Part shown: one piece after another, positions 7,603 to 16,000 of the stretch
Layout of the letters: each line of letters opens with the position of its first letter
Numbering within the stretch: position 1 is the first letter of the stretch
Origin: an uncultured Mucilaginibacter sp.
GTDB lineage: Bacteria; Bacteroidota; Bacteroidia; Sphingobacteriales; Sphingobacteriaceae
DNA length: 35,142 bases
Reading direction: 5' to 3'
NCBI GenBank assembly: GCA_903915155.1
Contig: CAIWRU010000015.1
Span: 1-35,142, forward strand
Notes under the pieces: generated by a model
Databases searched by the model: none
Told to the model about the DNA's origin: nothing
The model's input: only the letters and a program-made list of their open reading frames with translations
Position numbers and translations under genes: made by a program

Positions 7603-8093
7603 TGAATAAAACTCTTTATTTCGACATACTTAAGGTATTAAGCGAAAAAGGAATAGGCATAGAATTGGATATTATAAACGAACTTTCAGAGTTTAAGGAC
7701 GAGTTAAATTACACAAAACAGCAGAAGATAATCGACTTTATAGCTGTTATGGAAAAGAATAATCACATTATTTCATCAGGGTATTGGGCGGAACATTTAG
7801 ACGGTCGAGTGGTTAATGCTAAATTAACTCAATTAGGATTGGATTATTTTTATAGCAATGAATTGAGAAATGCAACTATAGCATCATTCAAAAATCAGAG
7901 ATTGTTTAATAGGGTATCATTGGTATTTTCAGCAGTTGCAGTTGTGATTAGTATATTTGCTTTTCTTAAAAAAGATAATTCAGAACCTCAAATATACCAA
8001 AAAGGGAAAGACACGCCACTATGGGAGTTAAAATACCAACAAACTTATCCCACTTATAAAATTCCAGATACCATTTACAAAAAACAAAAATAA
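7602..8093 (+). CDS. Membrane-tethered protein with possible winged-helix N-terminus
   Basis: The 163-residue protein starts at an ATG overlapping the previous TAA by one base. Residues 1-95 look like a small helical/winged-helix domain: LYFDILKVLSEKGIGIELD, a second helix, then a strand-rich segment (IISSGYWAEHLDGRVVNAKLT) and LGLDYF. One transmembrane helix follows (VSLVFSAVAVVISIFAFL, about 105-122) and a short tail ending in Lys/Gln. The layout resembles winged-helix domains tethered to the membrane, but no family is recognised and DNA binding is not shown. It closes an operon with a lipoprotein and a single-pass protein, so an envelope-associated role is inferred. Confidence 0.75.
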   Translation: MNKTLYFDILKVLSEKGIGIELDIINELSEFKDELNYTKQQKIIDFIAVMEKNNHIISSGYWAEHLDGRVVNAKLTQLGLDYFYSNELRNATIASFKNQRLFNRVSLVFSAVAVVISIFAFLKKDNSEPQIYQKGKDTPLWELKYQQTYPTYKIPDTIYKKQK

Positions 8094-8119
8094 ATCGCAC
8101 TCGCTAATGTGACATGGTT

Positions 8120-8200
8120 TATATTTGCCTAACTGTTCTAATGGGTCAAATGCCAGAAATCTTATACAGTTATGCAGGCGAACTATGTAGGCATAGCAGC
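8120..8200 (+). other. Promoter-like motif followed by competing palindromes
   Basis: TATATTTG at 8120-8127 matches a -7 element on the plus strand. Directly after it, GCCTAACTGTTC (8127-8138) can pair either with ACAGTTATGCAGGC (8166-8179) or with GAACTATGTAGGC (8180-8192), each imperfectly. A T-rich stretch begins at 8201. The block lies between the three-gene operon and the convergent hydrolase gene. It may act as a terminator for either side or as a short transcript. Related repeat content to 6377-6675 is limited to short words. Confidence 0.3.
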
Positions 8201-8201
8201 T

Positions 8202-9086
8202 TTATTTTGATTTGTGGCTCCCAACATCCGCAATAACCCTATCCAATTGCTTATTAAAATCCACCGCATCCTCCACCATCGGGAAATGGCCGGTGCCGTG
8301 AACAGTTAACAACAAGTAAGGTATTTTATTCTTTACCATCCCGGCAGTATCTGTCGGCTGGTAATCACTATTAATAAGGTATAGCTTTAGGTCTGCTGCC
8401 TTTAATTTGGCAAGTTCATCAAAATCATCACCCTGCTGCATGGCAGCTACGGCAATGGTGCTATCTGCGCGTGCAACATCAGCAAGTATCCTCTTTTTAA
8501 TAACCGTATCGGTAGTTTTGGAAAATAATGCTTGTTCAAAATAACCCAAAGCTACCGCTTTAAAATTATGCTTCAACAGCGTAATAGCAAATGCAAAGTT
8601 CTTTTTATCGGCAGCCGTTTCGGTCCTGCCCACATTCTTAAAATTATCAACACCCACAAATGCGATCACATTTTTTGGATTATTTATAGCTGCCTGCAGC
8701 ACAATATCACCGGCCATTGAATGCCCTATTAATATCACATTATGAAGTTTTAGCTGGCTAATAACCGAATCCAGATCACGACTGTAAGCTGTGGTCGACC
8801 AGTCGGCCCGGTTCTTACCCGATTCGCCAAAGCCCGCCATATCAATAGCAACTACCCGGTATTTCTTGCTGAAGTAAGTTACCTGGTTACTCCAATAGCC
8901 ACGGTTAAGCGCCCAGCCGTGTACAAACAGCAGCGTGGTATCACCCTTGCCGGTATCGGTGTATGCGATATTCACACCGCTATCCTGCACTTTTATTTTA
9001 GCCGAAGTAAGCGGCGCAGAATGATTGCAGGAAAACATTACCGACGTCGCGATCAGCAATAATAAAAGGCGCAGTGATAATTTCAT
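8202..9086 (-). CDS. Alpha/beta-hydrolase fold lipoprotein
   Basis: This 294-residue protein begins with a lipoprotein signal (LLLLLIATSVMFSC, Cys20). It has the alpha/beta-hydrolase landmarks: oxyanion segment FVHGWALNRGYW (HGW at 56-58), nucleophile elbow GHSMAG (121-126, Ser123), likely acid Asp241 in LINSDYQPTD, and His267 in HGTGHFPMVED. The triad appears complete, so it is probably an active esterase, lipase or haloperoxidase-like hydrolase tethered in the envelope. The substrate cannot be told. It is a single gene convergent with the three-gene operon; its stop lies in the T-rich end of the palindromic block. ATG at 9086 is the natural start because it precedes the signal peptide directly. 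Confidence 0.9.
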   Translation of the reverse strand: MKLSLRLLLLLIATSVMFSCNHSAPLTSAKIKVQDSGVNIAYTDTGKGDTTLLFVHGWALNRGYWSNQVTYFSKKYRVVAIDMAGFGESGKNRADWSTTAYSRDLDSVISQLKLHNVILIGHSMAGDIVLQAAINNPKNVIAFVGVDNFKNVGRTETAADKKNFAFAITLLKHNFKAVALGYFEQALFSKTTDTVIKKRILADVARADSTIAVAAMQQGDDFDELAKLKAADLKLYLINSDYQPTDTAGMVKNKIPYLLLTVHGTGHFPMVEDAVDFNKQLDRVIADVGSHKSK

Positions 9087-9190
9087 AACAGGTGGCTTGT
9101 GGTTAATGGCTTATATAATGCAACATACCAATATATTACGCCAACAATAAACAACCAAAATTGATTTACTTTATTTAACAGGCCCTTTCG

Positions 9191-9216
9191 TAGAGATGCA
9201 ATACTTTGCGTCTCTA
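9191..9216. repeat. GAGACGCAA hairpin repeat, copy 2
   Basis: Arms TAGAGATGCAA (9191-9201) and TTGCGTCTCTA (9206-9216) pair around the loop TACT with one wobble. The same loop and core occur in copy 3 at 21713-21734. It lies between mqnD and the hydrolase gene, both on the minus strand. Confidence 0.8.
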
Positions 9217-9262
9217 ACCCCAATCAAATTTTCCCCGTTGTTTATGTCCCCACAAACAACTA

Positions 9263-10102
9263 TCAAGTCAAAAATATATCAATATCAATAGGCTGGATGA
9301 TATGTTTTTGCGTAGCCGTATCAAACATCAGCTTAATCGCCTTACGGCCTTCATCCCCCAATTCAACCGAGTATTTGTTCACATACAGGTCAATATGCTT
9401 ATACATCACCTCCTCGCTCATCTCCTGGGCATGCGAGCGGATAAATTCCAAACCCGATTTTGGGTTAGCAAACGCAAACTCCACCGACTTTCTCAATACC
9501 CGGTTTACTTTATGCTGAACATCCAGCGGCAAATTACGGTTAGCCACAATGCCACCCAGCGGTATGGCGCAACCTGTCTGTTTCTCCCAGTAGTCGCCCA
9601 GGTCGATTATTTTCTTAAGGCCCTTATCCTGGTAAGTAAAGCGGTTCTCGTGGATAATGAGCCCTACATCAACCCGGCCCTCCAACACGGCATTTTCAAT
9701 GTCCGAAAATACCAGTTCCACTTTATTTTTAGCATTAGGGAAAGCCAATCCTAAAAGAAAATTGGCAGTAGTATACTTACCCGGAATACCAATCTTATAA
9801 TCGGGGTTATTTTCCAGATCCGAAATCGAAATTTCGACATTCGAAATCAGCATTGGTCCAACCCCATAACCCAACGCACTCCCCGAATCCAGCAGCACAT
9901 ACTTATCAGCCACATAAGCAAAGGCATGATAACTCAACTTGGTAATATCCAGCTCACCTCGGAAAGCTTTTTGATTAAGCGTTTCCACATCATCATAAAA
10001 AACTTCAAATTCCAACCCTTCCGTATCAATTTTATGGTGGATCAGCGCATCGAAAATAAAGGTATCATTTGGGCAGGGAGAAAAGCCGAGGGATAGTTTC
10101 AT
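9263..10102 (-). CDS. mqnD: 1,4-dihydroxy-6-naphthoate synthase (futalosine pathway)
   Basis: MqnD converts cyclic dehypoxanthinyl futalosine to 1,4-dihydroxy-6-naphthoate in the alternative menaquinone route. The 279-residue protein has the family N-terminus LGFSPCPNDTFIF (5-17) and the typical DVETLNQKAFRGELDITKLS. Also present are GVGPML, GLIIHENRFTY, and the C-terminal HAQEMSEEVMYKHIDLYVN. Length and motif order match what I remember of Thermus and Streptomyces MqnD; the related MqnA lacks the SPCPNDT start. It lies 80 bases downstream of mqnB on the same strand, with a long hairpin between. mqnA, mqnC and mqnE are not in the window. Confidence 0.95.
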   Translation of the reverse strand: MKLSLGFSPCPNDTFIFDALIHHKIDTEGLEFEVFYDDVETLNQKAFRGELDITKLSYHAFAYVADKYVLLDSGSALGYGVGPMLISNVEISISDLENNPDYKIGIPGKYTTANFLLGLAFPNAKNKVELVFSDIENAVLEGRVDVGLIIHENRFTYQDKGLKKIIDLGDYWEKQTGCAIPLGGIVANRNLPLDVQHKVNRVLRKSVEFAFANPKSGLEFIRSHAQEMSEEVMYKHIDLYVNKYSVELGDEGRKAIKLMFDTATQKHIIQPIDIDIFLT

Positions 10103-10111
10103 GATGTATTT

Positions 10112-10190
10112 AGTTGTAAGTTATAGGTTGTGTGTTGTAGGTAGTGCGTTAATGGTAATACTTACAACACACAACCTGCAACTCACAACT
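10112..10190. repeat. Long imperfect inverted repeat (31-base arms) between mqnB and mqnD
   Basis: Arms 10112-10142 and 10160-10190 match as reverse complements at 27 of 31 positions around a 17-base loop. The core is GGTTGTGTGTTGTA. Transcribed from the minus strand it would form a strong hairpin in the mqnB-mqnD message. The mqnB stop codon (10183-10185) lies inside one arm. Confidence 0.85.
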
Positions 10191-10809
10191 TCTTCAAAAA
10201 TTCACCAGCAAATGTATTCAGATTTTTAATAGCCAGCCCTATCTGCCACGCATCGCGGTTGCGTTTTTCAACGTAATTTGACACTGCCCTGATCTGTAAC
10301 GACGGCACCCCCACCTGCTTACAGGCGTAAAAAAATGCTGCGCCTTCCATGCTCTCTATCTGCGCATCAATATAGCCGCTTAATTTTTTTATAGAGGCAT
10401 CATTACCATGCACCGTATTCACCGTTATGGCATTGGCTTTTTCCAATCCAAAACTTTCGGGTAGCTTATATGTGGCCCTGAAAGTGCTTTCACCAAATCC
10501 TAGCTTATCAATGGTAATAAAATCATCATCATCTTCCGCGCCTAATTCGGCAAGCGTATCTTCGGTTATCTCCACCACATCACCTAAGGCAATGCCTTTG
10601 TCAAAACTGCCCGCTATACCCAAGTTTATGGCCAAATCATATTGGTTTTGTACTAAATGTTTCCCCATTGCAAAAGCAGTGGCTACCATCCCTGCCCCGG
10701 TAACTAAAAAATTTATAGTCTGAAGTCCGAAGTCCAAAGCCCCACTATCGACTAAAGACTCAATACTTTGAACTTCTTCAACTGTTGCCGCTACTATCAA
10801 TATCCGCAT
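10183..10809 (-). CDS. mqnB: Futalosine hydrolase
   Basis: MqnB removes hypoxanthine from futalosine, the step before the MqnC cyclisation. The 208-residue product starting at ATG 10809 (MRILIVAATVEEVQSIE) is a nucleoside phosphorylase/hydrolase fold protein. It has INLGIAGSFD, GDVVEITEDTLAELGAED, ESMEGAAFFYAC (substrate-contacting ME motif) and the C-terminal IRAVSNYVEKRNRDAW. A longer in-frame extension to 11130 exists, but it runs antisense through the pterin gene and encodes non-conserved sequence, so I reject it. The stop codon lies within the downstream inverted repeat. It probably shares a transcript with mqnD. Confidence 0.93.
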   Translation of the reverse strand: MRILIVAATVEEVQSIESLVDSGALDFGLQTINFLVTGAGMVATAFAMGKHLVQNQYDLAINLGIAGSFDKGIALGDVVEITEDTLAELGAEDDDDFITIDKLGFGESTFRATYKLPESFGLEKANAITVNTVHGNDASIKKLSGYIDAQIESMEGAAFFYACKQVGVPSLQIRAVSNYVEKRNRDAWQIGLAIKNLNTFAGEFLKKL

Positions 10810-10865
10810 AAGGAAATTACTTTTTTCGGACACTAAGATAAAACATATGCCTTGTTTTTGTTTTG

Positions 10866-10873
10866 TATATTTG
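10866..10873 (+). promoter_or_regulatory. -7 promoter element (TATATTTG) for the pterin gene
   Basis: TATATTTG followed by CACCC is the classic Bacteroidota -7 motif. It lies 15 bases before the ATG pair at 10888/10891 and downstream of the alternative ATG at 10852. That argues translation starts at 10888 or 10891. Confidence 0.6.
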
Positions 10874-10887
10874 CACCCACAATTATT

Positions 10888-11307
10888 ATGATGATATACA
10901 TAACGCGCAAAGAGCATTTTAATGCCGCTCACCGAATGTATCGTGAGGAATGGAGCGCAGAGAAAAACAATGAAGTGTTTGGTAAATGCGCCAACCCAAA
11001 CTGGCATGGCCACAATTACAACCTTTTTGTAACCGTAAAAGGCGAAATTACCCATGCAACAGGTTATTTGATCGACCTTAAAGAGTTGAAAGTGATCATA
11101 AACGATTACGTAATAGAGAAGCTCGACCATAAAAATATAAACAAGGATGTAGAATTTATGGCCGGCAAAATGGCATCGACCGAATTGCTTTGCATCGAGA
11201 TATTTAACCAGTTAAAGGGCCCTATCGAAGCGTACGAGGGCGTGTTTTTACATTCGGTAAAGCTTTACGAAACCGAAAATAATTCCGCCGAATATTTCGG
11301 CGATTAA
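10888..11307 (+). CDS. queD: 6-pyruvoyl-tetrahydropterin synthase / QueD family protein
   Basis: The family converts 7,8-dihydroneopterin triphosphate either to 6-carboxy-tetrahydropterin (QueD, queuosine pathway) or to 6-pyruvoyl-tetrahydropterin. From ATG 10888 the protein is 139 residues, the usual size. Zn ligands are visible as FNAAHRM and NWHGHNY, and the catalytic Cys as KCANPNWHGH. LDHKNIN and the C-terminal VKLYET also fit. An upstream ATG at 10852 adds a hydrophobic stretch lying over the -7 promoter element and is unlikely. It is divergent from mqnB, 10 bases ahead of folE, which makes its substrate. Whether the product is QueD or PTPS cannot be decided, so the symbol is tentative. 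Confidence 0.88.
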   Translation: MMIYITRKEHFNAAHRMYREEWSAEKNNEVFGKCANPNWHGHNYNLFVTVKGEITHATGYLIDLKELKVIINDYVIEKLDHKNINKDVEFMAGKMASTELLCIEIFNQLKGPIEAYEGVFLHSVKLYETENNSAEYFGD

Positions 11308-11316
11308 ACTATTGAA

Positions 11317-11955
11317 ATGATAGATAAAAATGCTGTGCCCGACCGGGACGACGACATTGAAGGCTATACGAAGATAGACAGGTACAACCCTGAACTGATC
11401 ACCAGCCTGTCGGCCAATTACCTTGACGTATTAAAACACATAGGCGAAAAGCCTGAGCGCGAGGGCCTGTTAAAAACCCCCGAACGCATGGCCAAAGCCA
11501 TGCTGTATTTAACACAGGGCTATGATCTTAATGCTAAGGAAATATTAAATTCGGCTATGTTTAAGGAAGACTATAGCCAAATGGTAATAGTAAAGGATAT
11601 TGAAGTTTACAGCATGTGCGAACACCACATGCTGCCGTTTTTTGGAAAAGCACACGTAGCTTACATACCGAATGGTTATGTTGTGGGTTTAAGCAAGATA
11701 CCCCGCGTGGTTGATGTCTTCGCCCGCCGCCTGCAGGTGCAGGAACGCCTCACCAACGAAATAAGGGATTGCATACAAGACACCCTGCAACCCTACGGTG
11801 TAGGCGTAGTTATCGAATGCCGCCACCTGTGCATGAGCATGCGCGGTGTGCAAAAGCAAAACTCGGTTACCACCACATCGGCCTTTACCGGCGAATTTTT
11901 AAAAGAAAAAACCCGTACAGAATTTCTAAATTTGATTTCAGCTAAACTTGGTTGA
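11317..11955 (+). CDS. folE: GTP cyclohydrolase I
   Basis: FolE turns GTP into 7,8-dihydroneopterin triphosphate, precursor of folate, queuosine and pterins. The 212-residue protein has Zn ligands Cys101 and His104 in [19 protein letters not shown] and Cys172 in [12 protein letters not shown]; the 71-residue spacing agrees with the E. coli enzyme. [10 protein letters not shown] and TTSAFTGEF are also present. The extra N-terminus (about 1-30, acidic) is common in this phylum. It directly follows the QueD/PTPS-type gene (10-base gap), an arrangement that joins substrate production and use. A GC-rich repeat element begins right after the TGA. Confidence 0.97.
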   Translation: MIDKNAVPDRDDDIEGYTKIDRYNPELITSLSANYLDVLKHIGEKPEREGLLKTPERMAKAMLYLTQGYDLNAKEILNSAMFKEDYSQMVIVKDIEVYSMCEHHMLPFFGKAHVAYIPNGYVVGLSKIPRVVDVFARRLQVQERLTNEIRDCIQDTLQPYGVGVVIECRHLCMSMRGVQKQNSVTTTSAFTGEFLKEKTRTEFLNLISAKLG

Positions 11956-12057
11956 GCCCCCCGACCCCTGAAGGGGGAGGTTAAAGGCTAAGGGTTAAAT
12001 AATATAATTATAAACATATAAATACTAAAAATTCCCCCTTTAGGGGGTTAGGGGGCA
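11956..12057. repeat. MITE-like element with inverted C-run/G-run ends, copy 1
   Basis: The left end, GCCCCCCGACCCCTGAAG plus GGGGAGG (11956-11980), and the right end, TTCCCCCTTTAGGGGG plus TTAGGGGGC (12032-12056), are inverted copies around an AT-rich middle. Each end also folds by itself. The element fills the whole gap between folE and fabD and ends 3 bases before the fabD ATG. A second element with the same plan is at 25981-26086. Confidence 0.75.
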
Positions 12058-12059
12058 AA

Positions 12060-12947
12060 ATGAAAGCATACGTATTTCCGGGGCAGGGCGCCCAATTTGT
12101 TGGCATGGGTAAGGACCTTTACGAAAGATCGGCACAGGCCCGCGAACTATTTGAACAAGCTAATGAAATATTAGGATTCAGGATAACCGACATTATGTTT
12201 GATGGTACCGACGAGGGCCTGAAACAAACCAGCGTTACCCAGCCCGCCATATTTTTGCATTCAGTTATTTTAGCCAAGGTTTTGGGCGATGATTTTAAAC
12301 CCGAAATGGTTGCCGGTCATTCCCTTGGCGAATTTTCGGCACTGGTGGCAGCCGGGGCACTTTCATTTGCCGATGGTTTAAAACTGGTAGCAGCCCGCGC
12401 CAACGCCATGCAAAAAGCCTGCGAAATACAGCCATCAACCATGGCCGCTATTTTAGGTTTGGATGATTATACCGTTGAATACATTTGCCAGGAAATAAGC
12501 AACGTGGTTGTTCCTGCAAACTACAATTGCCCCGGGCAGCTCGTAATATCGGGCACAATAGCCGGTGTTGATGAGGCCTGTGAAAAACTAACCGCCGCCG
12601 GTGCCAAAAGGGCGCTGAAATTAAACGTGGGTGGCGCGTTTCACTCGCCGCTAATGGAAGCAGCACGCGTTGAGTTGGAACATGCCATAGTACATACCGA
12701 AATTAAAGCACCAATTTGCCCCATTTACCAAAATATTGATGCTAAACCATATACCGACCCTGAAAAAATAAAACATAACCTGATTGCCCAGCTTACCGGC
12801 CCGGTTAGATGGACACAAACCGTTGTGCGTATGCTCGAAGATGGCGCAGCAAGCTTTACCGAAGTAGGCCCCGGCAGCGTACTACAGGGTTTGGTTAAAA
12901 AGGTAAACAGGCAAATACCAACCGAAAGTGCCGAAATACCGCAATAA
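12060..12947 (+). CDS. fabD: Malonyl-CoA:ACP transacylase
   Basis: FabD loads malonyl groups onto acyl carrier protein for fatty acid synthesis. The 295-residue protein has VFPGQGAQ at 5-12, the nucleophile GHSLG (86-90, Ser88), Arg113 in AARANAMQ, His195 in GGAFHSPLM, and the C-terminal EVGPGSVLQGLVKK. Length and motif order match the family. Its ATG follows the C/G-run repeat element directly, so the repeat forms the 5' leader of any transcript passing through from folE. A weak GGCGC/GCGCC hairpin (12948-12965) follows the stop, without a T-run. Confidence 0.97.
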   Translation: MKAYVFPGQGAQFVGMGKDLYERSAQARELFEQANEILGFRITDIMFDGTDEGLKQTSVTQPAIFLHSVILAKVLGDDFKPEMVAGHSLGEFSALVAAGALSFADGLKLVAARANAMQKACEIQPSTMAAILGLDDYTVEYICQEISNVVVPANYNCPGQLVISGTIAGVDEACEKLTAAGAKRALKLNVGGAFHSPLMEAARVELEHAIVHTEIKAPICPIYQNIDAKPYTDPEKIKHNLIAQLTGPVRWTQTVVRMLEDGAASFTEVGPGSVLQGLVKKVNRQIPTESAEIPQ

Positions 12948-13008
12948 GGCGCAAACATACGCGCCGAATAAGTGTTTGTAAGTAAATTTAAACCGAAAAA
13001 ATAAGCAC

Positions 13009-16000
13009 TTGACTACATCCGGAAAAATACGCTTACTGTTAGCCTTATTGTTTGTGAGCTTGTTGCTAACAGCAACGGTAGTGCAAAGTGCTTATACTCC
13101 GGTTGATAATCTTGACCAAACCGCAGCTACACTCGAAAAAAACCTGCAAAAAAAAGAAAGCTACATTGCTAAGGTATTTGATGATGAAGCCAGCTATAAC
13201 AAGCTGAAAAAACTACAGGATAGCTCCACCGCTGCGCTTAGTTTTATTGAGGAATTTACAACCAACAGGCAAATATGGTTTGTTACATTTACTAATGATA
13301 CCCTAAGCTTTTGGAGTGGTATTAAAGCCGTTCCCACAGATAATCGTAAAATAAAAGAAGGGGTATCATTTATAAAAGAGCCTAACGGTTATTATGAGGC
13401 GGTTAAAAAGAGCGAGGGGAATTTTTCGGCTATATTCCTGGTACCTGTTAAAATCGACTATCAATTTCAAAATCAATACCTCCAAAACAGGTTTGCCCCC
13501 GATCTGCTGCCCGACAATAATATTGAGATAGCCGACTTTACCGACACTAATGTTTATGGCATACATAGCAGCATAAATAACCAATACCTGTTTTCGGTAA
13601 AACTAAATAAGGGCAAAGTAAACAGTCGTTTTTTTGATTTCGAGCTTACAACGTGGTTATTAACGTTTATAATATTGTGCGTATTGGTACATGCTATTTG
13701 CAAGTATCTTATTAATAAGGGGCATGTTATCCTGTCATTAATCTTCCTGGCTATGTTTATTGTAGTCTTGAGGCTTTTAAACCTGCATTACAACTGGCCC
13801 GGCTTCATTAATAGCCTACGTCTTTTTAATGGGGCGCTTTATTCGGCGGGTGGCGTTTATCGCTCCTTTGGCGATTATTGCCTCAACACCTTATTCATTG
13901 TATGGTTTACTGCTTTTTTATATACACAGCGTAACAACCTGTTAAAAACTATCCCCGGTAAAGCGTTAAGTTATATTATTTTAATAGCATGTTCTGCTAT
14001 ATTATTGGCAAGTACCGCCGCCCTGATCAGGCAGTTTTTTGGGCTGGTAGGCAATTCAAATATCAGTTTCGATGTCTACAATGTATTCAATCTTTCTAAA
14101 TTCAGCATAATAGGTTTGTTGATGCTGTGCTTCTGCTTCCTCGTATTCTTCCTTTTGAACGATACCTTTTTGGCCATTTGCAACAAGCTGCCCATACCCG
14201 ATACACACAAAATAATTTTATTTATAGGTTTTGTTATAGCCGGTACATTTCTCATTTCCAATCATCACCAGCTATACCCGCTTTTTATACTTTTGATCAT
14301 CCCCGTGTTTTTGCGTGGGTATGCCTACAAACAGAATGAAGGGGCAATTGATTCCACTTCGTTCATTGTTATAGTTGCAGTTTTCGCCATAATATCATTT
14401 ATAAGATATTACCGGGTTGAGGCGGTAAAAGAAACCGAAACCCGCGAAGCACTTATTAAAAAACTCGAGACCCCCGACGACCCTACCGCTGATGCCCTCT
14501 TTAAAAGAATAGAAAAACAGGTTATTACCGACCGTTTGGTGGTTAAATATTTCCAAGACACCTTGCAGTATAACAACCTGAAAAATCGCTTTCAAAAGCT
14601 GTATTTCGATGGCTATTTATCAAAATATGCCTATAGCGTACATGAATTCAATAACGACGGATTGCCATTAAATAACGATAAAAAGTACACGCTCAATATT
14701 TTTAGCGATATGGTGCTTTACAGCGCGTTTAAGGTCTCTGATTACTTTTACCGCGAAAACGAATAGTTTGGCTTTCAGCATTATTTTGGTATCCTGCCGG
14801 TAACCGGTCAGGGTAAAATATTAGGTACCATAGTTGTCGAGCTGAAATCAAGGCCCTTACAACCCGCCGGCTCGTTCCCCGACCTGTTAAAAGATGCTTC
14901 AATAAAACAGGATAACGAATTTAATGATTATTCCTTCGCCTTTTACAGCGACAATAAGCTGGTAAGTAATAGCGGAACTTATGGCTATGATTTGATTAAC
15001 ACCAGGTTCAACAGCCAGCTAAATAAATACACTACCACCACTACCAGTGTTAATAATTACCCCGAATGGTATAATAACCTAACCACTTATAGCCATCTGA
15101 TTTATAAGCCCACCCCGCGCACCCTTATTGTTGTCAGTAAAGAGGAAAATTCGCTTTTTCGCAGCGTAACATCGCTTACCTTCTTTTTTATACTGCTGTT
15201 ATTATTCAGCATTATTATTATTTCGGTAAGATGGTTATGGCTGCGCATCAAAATATTGAATATTAAAGGAGACCGTTTAAAATGGATATTCAGAATAAAT
15301 TTCGATAGGATACTTTACAAAACCCGCATACAATTCTCCATTGTATCAGCTGTTGTATTAACCTTAGTATTGGTTGGCTTTATTACCTTTTTCTCGTTAA
15401 GTACCCAATATACCGAGCAGCAGGAGAACATGATCCGCGAAAAAATAACCCATATAACTGCGGCATATGCAAGTGGGCTTTTTGACAAATTCCTGAGCAA
15501 CATTAACGACGAAAGCCAGGTTGATTTTGACGAACTAGCCAGCACCTATTCAACAGATTTGGTATTATATAACCAAAAAGGTATCCCCCTTATAACAACC
15601 CAGCCCCGCATTTATGAAGACGGCCTGCAGCCCCGCCGTATGAATGCCAAGGCTTTCATCAACCTTACCAAGTTAAAAAAATCCGAGTTTACCAATGAAG
15701 AGGTAATTGGCGACCTGAGATACAAGGCGGTTTACGCTCCCCTGCGCAACTCAAAAAATGTAATAGTAGCTTACTTACAACTGCCATATTTTTCTAACGA
15801 GGCCGATTATAACTCGCGCATTGTATCATTATTGAATATAATGATAAACGTATACGCTTTAATATTTATAGTTATTGGGTTGTTTGCCGTAATTATTGCC
15901 CGGCAAATAACAACGCCGCTTAGCTTTATACAATACAACCTGGGTAAAATTATATATGGTAAAAAGAACGAGCCTATAAAATGGGAACGCGACGATGAAA

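Noticed and set aside
10852-10887. Earlier ATG for the QueD/PTPS gene
   Set aside because: It would place a hydrophobic leader over the TATATTTG promoter element; the family N-terminus begins at the ATGs 10888/10891.
10810-11130. Upstream extension of the mqnB reading frame (about 107 extra residues)
   Set aside because: It runs antisense through the pterin gene and its promoter, and the residues look unlike any enzyme; the conserved MRILIVAATVEE start is at 10809.
14764-14766. Pyrrolysine or other TAG recoding
   Set aside because: No Pyl machinery is expected in this phylum and neighbouring genes give no sign of recoding; nonsense mutation or sequencing error is simpler.
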